This document shows positions 44,684-48,230 of a DNA stretch of 48,230 nt, one piece after another. The first letter of the stretch is position 1; each line of letters opens with the position of its first letter. This DNA comes from Lacticaseibacillus suilingensis (GTDB lineage Bacteria > Bacillota > Bacilli > Lactobacillales > Lactobacillaceae): assembly GCF_016861845.1 (NCBI RefSeq), contig NZ_BOLV01000018.1, positions 1-48,230 on the forward strand. The letters are read 5' to 3'. Made by a program: the position numbers and the translations under genes. The notes beneath the pieces are model-generated. The model searched no databases. It was not told where the DNA came from and saw only the letters and a list, made by a program, of their open reading frames with translations.

Positions 44684-45895
44684 ATGGCAACTGCTCAACC
44701 AATCGTCCAATATCTGGACGTCAACAAGGTGTACCGCGGTGGTAACGTCGCCGTGGAACACATAAATTTAACCATCGAACGCGGCGATTTCGTGTGCTTG
44801 ATTGGGACCAGTGGCTCAGGGAAGACCACCACCATGCGCATGATCAATCGCATGCTGGAGCCTACCGGGGGCCAGATTTTATTCAATGGTGAAGATATCC
44901 ACAAGAAAGACCCCGTCAAATTGCGCCGGCAAATTGGCTATGTGATTCAAAACATTGGCCTGATGCCGCATATGACGCTGTATGAAAACATCACGTTGGT
45001 ACCGAAGCTCTTGAAGTGGCCGGAAGCTAAGCGCCGCGCCAAGGCGGAATCCCTCATCAAAATGGTGGAGCTACCGGTGGACTATCTCGACCGTTATCCG
45101 GCCGAACTGTCTGGCGGGCAGCAGCAGCGCATCGGCGTGATTCGCGCGCTGGCTGCGGATCAGGATCTGATTTTGATGGATGAACCCTTTGGCGCGCTGG
45201 ACCCAATCACGCGTGAAAGCCTGCAGGAGCTGGTGAAGTCGCTGCAGGAGAAGCTCGGTAAAACCGTGGTCTTTGTCACCCATGACATGGACGAGGCGCT
45301 CAAGCTCGCCACTAAAATCGTGGTGATGGACGGCGGCCACATCATTCAAAATGCTACTCCAGCAGAATTGCTGCAGCACCCCGCCAACCAATTTGTCCGG
45401 GATTTGATCGGTGAAGAACGGCTGATTCAAGCGCGGGCCGATGTCACCACTGTGGGCGCAATTATGCTGAAGAACCCCGCGGTGATCACCCCAGGCAAAT
45501 CGTTGCCGGAAGCCATCGCCTTGATGCGCAAGCGCCGCGTTGATACCTTGCTGGTGGTGGATGACAACGGCTATCTGAAGGGCTTCATTGATGTGGAATC
45601 GCTGACCCATCAGTATCAAAAATCCACCGCCGTGGCCGACATCATGCAAACCAAATTGTTCTATGTGCAAGAAACGGCTTTGCTGCGGGACAGTGTCGAC
45701 CGGATCTTGAAGCGCGGCCTCAAGTATGTGCCGGTGGTGGATGCCGACAACAAGCTGCGCGGCATTGTCACCCGGGCGTCCTTGGTGGACATGGTTTATG
45801 ACACCATTTGGGGCGGCGATAACGACAACGGCGAATCAGGCAACCCGGCACCGGTCGATCAAGAACCAGCGGAGGGAGGCGGCGTCAATGAGTAG
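44684..45895 (+). CDS. opuCA: Glycine betaine/carnitine/choline ABC transporter ATP-binding protein OpuCA
   Basis: ATG 44684 is chosen for AAAGGAGG upstream; the frame from 44525 is unsupported. The product has 403 residues. An ABC domain (Walker [10 protein letters not shown] at 41-49, signature LSGGQQQR, Walker B LILMDEP) is followed by two CBS domains (about 255-380), which sense ionic strength in OpuA/OpuC transporters. It energises uptake of compatible solutes under osmotic stress. The order CA-CB-CC-CD with overlaps matches the Bacillus/Listeria opuC operon. Confidence 0.93.
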   Translation: MATAQPIVQYLDVNKVYRGGNVAVEHINLTIERGDFVCLIGTSGSGKTTTMRMINRMLEPTGGQILFNGEDIHKKDPVKLRRQIGYVIQNIGLMPHMTLYENITLVPKLLKWPEAKRRAKAESLIKMVELPVDYLDRYPAELSGGQQQRIGVIRALAADQDLILMDEPFGALDPITRESLQELVKSLQEKLGKTVVFVTHDMDEALKLATKIVVMDGGHIIQNATPAELLQHPANQFVRDLIGEERLIQARADVTTVGAIMLKNPAVITPGKSLPEAIALMRKRRVDTLLVVDDNGYLKGFIDVESLTHQYQKSTAVADIMQTKLFYVQETALLRDSVDRILKRGLKYVPVVDADNKLRGIVTRASLVDMVYDTIWGGDNDNGESGNPAPVDQEPAEGGGVNE

Positions 45896-46529
45896 CTTTT
45901 TGGCGGCGCATGGCACTGAACTGGTGGTCAAAACTTGGGAGCAGCTGTATATCTCAGCGATTGCCCTGGGTTTAGGCATTCTGGTGGCAGTGCCGCTGGG
46001 CATTGCCTTGACCCGCTTTCCGCGGACGGCCAAAGTGGTGATTGCCATTGCTAGCATGTTGCAAACCGTGCCGAGTTTGGCGCTGCTGGCATTGATGATT
46101 CCCTTGTTTGGGATTGGGCAAGTGCCAGCGATTGTGGCGTTGTTCATTTATTCGTTGCTCCCGATTTTGCGCAACACCTATATCGGCATGGAAGATGTTT
46201 CGCCGACGTTGAAGGACTCGGCGAAAGGCATGGGCATGACGCCGCTGCAGTCGATTTTCCAGGTGGAAATTCCCATGGCGATGCCAGTCATCATGGCGGG
46301 CATTCGTTTGTCGGCAGTGTACGTGATTGCCTGGGCGACCTTGGCGTCTTATATTGGCGCCGGCGGCTTAGGGGATTTGATCTTCAACGGTTTGAATTTG
46401 TTCCAGCCGGATCTGATTATCGGCGGTACAATTCCGGTGACGCTGCTGGCACTGCTGGTGGACTATGCTTTAGGCCGCTTGGAGAAGCGGCTGACTCCGC
46501 ACACTGGGCGTGAGGAGGTGGGCCAATGA
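45888..46529 (+). CDS. opuCB: OpuC-type transporter permease OpuCB
   Basis: ATG 45888 lies behind GGAGGGAGG and overlaps opuCA by eight bases; the frame from 45726 is inside opuCA. The product has 213 residues with about five helices. The permease EAA loop is visible ([24 protein letters not shown]). It forms the membrane channel with OpuCD. Confidence 0.92.
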   Translation: MSSFLAAHGTELVVKTWEQLYISAIALGLGILVAVPLGIALTRFPRTAKVVIAIASMLQTVPSLALLALMIPLFGIGQVPAIVALFIYSLLPILRNTYIGMEDVSPTLKDSAKGMGMTPLQSIFQVEIPMAMPVIMAGIRLSAVYVIAWATLASYIGAGGLGDLIFNGLNLFQPDLIIGGTIPVTLLALLVDYALGRLEKRLTPHTGREEVGQ

Positions 46530-47449
46530 AACGATGGTGGCAAGCATCACTCGCGTTAATTGGGTCCCTGCTACTACTGACCGGCTGCGGGTTTCCGGGG
46601 ATTGCCGGCACGCAAAAAGGCACCGTGCGGATCGCGGCGTTGAGCTCAACGGAAAGCAGCATTATGGCTAACATGTTGGCCGAGCTCATCACGCACGAAA
46701 CTGGCATGCAAACCACGCTAGTGTCCAATCTGGGTTCAACGACGGTGACCCACCAGGCGATGATTCGCGGTGATGCCGATATTGCGGCCACGCGCTACAC
46801 CGGCACGGACCTGACCGGCACGCTGAATATGCCAGTTGAAAAGGATCCCAAAAAGGCCGGCGCGATTGTAAAACGCGTGTTCAAGCAGAAGTATCACCAG
46901 ACCTGGTACCCGACCTATGGTTTTGCGGATACTTACGCCTTCATGGTGACCAAGGAATTTGCCAAGGCCCACAATGTTCAAACTATCAGTCAGCTCAAAC
47001 CGCTGGCGCCGAACATGAATGCCGGGGTGGACAGCTCTTGGATGAATCGCAAAGGCGATGGCTATCCCGATTTTGGCCAGGCTTATGGCTTTGATTTTAA
47101 GCGCGTTTACCCGATGCAAATCGGCCTGGTGTACGACGCTGTGGAAGCCGGCAAAATGCAAACCGTGCTGGGTTACTCCACCGATGGCCGCATTCGCAGC
47201 TACAATTTGACGGTGTTGAAGGATGACAAAAACTTCTTCCCGCCGTATGATGCGTCGCTCGTGGTTAATGACAGCCTACTGAAACGCCACCCGAAGCTGA
47301 AACCATTGCTGCACCGGCTAGATGGCAAAATCAGCCTGAAGACCATGCAAGATTTGAATTACCAGGTGGATGATCAGCTGAAGGAGCCATCAGTGGTGGC
47401 CCGCGAATTTTTAGAGAAGCATAACTATTTCCGGGGAGGTGAACAATAA
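46526..47449 (+). CDS. opuCC: OpuC-type substrate-binding lipoprotein OpuCC
   Basis: ATG 46526 overlaps opuCB (ATGA). The product has 307 residues. The lipobox is LTGC (Cys21), followed by an OpuAC-type solute-binding fold ([54 protein letters not shown]-like LGYSTDGRI). It captures betaine-like solutes outside the cell and delivers them to OpuCB/CD. Aromatic residues that would cage the trimethylammonium group (for example in [14 protein letters not shown]) are present, but exact roles are inferred. Confidence 0.92.
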   Translation: MKRWWQASLALIGSLLLLTGCGFPGIAGTQKGTVRIAALSSTESSIMANMLAELITHETGMQTTLVSNLGSTTVTHQAMIRGDADIAATRYTGTDLTGTLNMPVEKDPKKAGAIVKRVFKQKYHQTWYPTYGFADTYAFMVTKEFAKAHNVQTISQLKPLAPNMNAGVDSSWMNRKGDGYPDFGQAYGFDFKRVYPMQIGLVYDAVEAGKMQTVLGYSTDGRIRSYNLTVLKDDKNFFPPYDASLVVNDSLLKRHPKLKPLLHRLDGKISLKTMQDLNYQVDDQLKEPSVVAREFLEKHNYFRGGEQ

Positions 47450-48108
47450 TGGCTGATATGAATACCTGGCAACAGTTCTGGTACTACATGAGCGAAAACG
47501 GCGCTTATGTCCTGAGCCAATTCACTCGCCATTTTCTGATTTCGATTTACGGCGTGTTGATTGCGGCTGTGGTGGGCATTCCGATTGGGTTGTTCATCGC
47601 TCGCAATCGCAAATTATCCAGCACCATTATCGGCATCGCCAATGTCATCCAAACCATTCCCAGTTTGGCGATGTTGTCGATTATCATGCTGGGGCTGGGC
47701 CTAGGGGTGAACACGGTGATTGTGACGGTATTCCTCTACTCCCTGCTGCCGATTATCAAAAACACCTACACCGGTATGGCCAGCGTCGATCCCAATGTGA
47801 TTGACTCGGCCAAGGGGATGGGGATGACGAGTTTCCAGCGCCTCTACATGGTGGAAATCCCGCTTTCCTTGTCGGTGATCATGGCGGGCATCCGCAATGC
47901 GTTAGTGGTCGCCATTGGGATCACTGCCATTGGGGCCTTTGTTGGCGCTGGCGGCTTAGGCGACATCATCGTCCGCGGCACCAACGCGACCAACGGCGGC
48001 GCCATTATCCTCGCCGGCGCGCTACCGACCGCCTTGATGGCTATCATTGCCGACCTCGTGCTGGGCGCCGTGCAACGGCGCTTGGAACCGAAGAAAGCCC
48101 GGAGTTAA
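47449..48108 (+). CDS. opuCD: OpuC-type transporter permease OpuCD
   Basis: ATG 47449 shares one base with the opuCC stop and follows GGGGAGGTG. The product has 219 residues, about five helices, and the EAA loop [24 protein letters not shown], almost the same as in OpuCB. The two permeases are paralogues and form the heterodimeric pore. It is the last gene of the operon. Confidence 0.92.
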   Translation: MADMNTWQQFWYYMSENGAYVLSQFTRHFLISIYGVLIAAVVGIPIGLFIARNRKLSSTIIGIANVIQTIPSLAMLSIIMLGLGLGVNTVIVTVFLYSLLPIIKNTYTGMASVDPNVIDSAKGMGMTSFQRLYMVEIPLSLSVIMAGIRNALVVAIGITAIGAFVGAGGLGDIIVRGTNATNGGAIILAGALPTALMAIIADLVLGAVQRRLEPKKARS

Positions 48109-48118
48109 CTTAAGCAAA

Positions 48119-48149
48119 GCACGACTTTGAAATAAGGTCGTGTTTTTTT
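48119..48149 (+). terminator. Intrinsic terminator after opuCD
   Basis: CACGAC (48120-48125) pairs with GTCGTG (48137-48142), followed by T7. The last 80 bases of the window show no further feature. Confidence 0.75.
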
Positions 48150-48230
48150 GTGGGACGGATTTACAATTCAAGTGCAACAAATTAGTCAAATAGAAAGACT
48201 CATAGCCTGAGTCCTTGTAAGATGGAATCA

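Overview
The window looks like a chromosomal segment of a Lactobacillaceae bacterium with a GC-rich genome for that family, of the Lacticaseibacillus or Schleiferilactobacillus kind. This rests on the gene content: LPxTG and WxL surface proteins, strong AGGAGG ribosome sites, and the Firmicutes gene order dut-radA-yacL-gltX ... cysS-mrnC-rlmB-yacP ... sigH-rpmG-secE-nusG-rplK-rplA. The species cannot be settled from sequence reading alone. No tRNA, rRNA, CRISPR array, transposase or phage gene was seen.

Layout. 1-3042: 3' part of a serine-rich repeat adhesin built of 561-bp repeats, ending in an LPxTG anchor. 3043-7831: a WxL surface-complex operon (WxL protein, DUF916/DUF3324 protein, small LPxTG protein, lectin-WxL protein). 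7934-8227: a small acetyltransferase on the minus strand. 8375-13196: dut, radA, yacL, gltX. 13375-16445: an NmrA-type quinone reductase with its Rrf2 regulator, then a wall-anchored GH3 N-acetylglucosaminidase on the minus strand. 16446-17116: 670 bp without genes that hold two tandem copies of a structured repeat. 17117-22072: recQ, cysS, mrnC, rlmB, yacP.

22126-27331 (minus strand) is one overlapping five-gene operon. A sulfonate/nitrate-type ABC importer is interleaved with a membrane acyltransferase and an AMP-forming acyl-CoA ligase. 27553-28086 is a SigH/ComX-type sigma factor in its expected syntenic place. 28309-36614 is a flavin-based extracellular electron transfer (EET) locus in two divergent arms. 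The minus arm carries ndh2, eetA, eetB and a polyprenyl diphosphate synthase. The plus arm carries a pplA-like flavoprotein, fmnB/apbE and two tandem UbiA-family prenyltransferases.

36645-40053: rpmG, secE, nusG, a DUF915-type hydrolase, a 400-bp non-coding interval with a large folded element, then rplK and rplA. 40109-43868: an RpiR regulator divergent from a PTS EIIC and a GH1 phospho-beta-glycosidase. 43942-44511: an unrecognised gene. 44684-48108: an OpuC-type compatible-solute importer.

How the genes work together. The conserved information-processing block is broken at several points by accessory modules (redox, cell surface, transport), most of them bounded by intrinsic terminators. 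In the EET locus the expected flow is NADH to Ndh2, to a demethylmenaquinone made with the polyprenyl synthase and UbiA proteins, through EetA/EetB, to PplA carrying FMN attached by FmnB, and out to extracellular acceptors. The least explained items are the covarying repeat family (16.7-17.06 kb and 28.1 kb), the folded 38.55-38.71 kb element, the structured gltX leader and the interleaved transporter/acyl operon.
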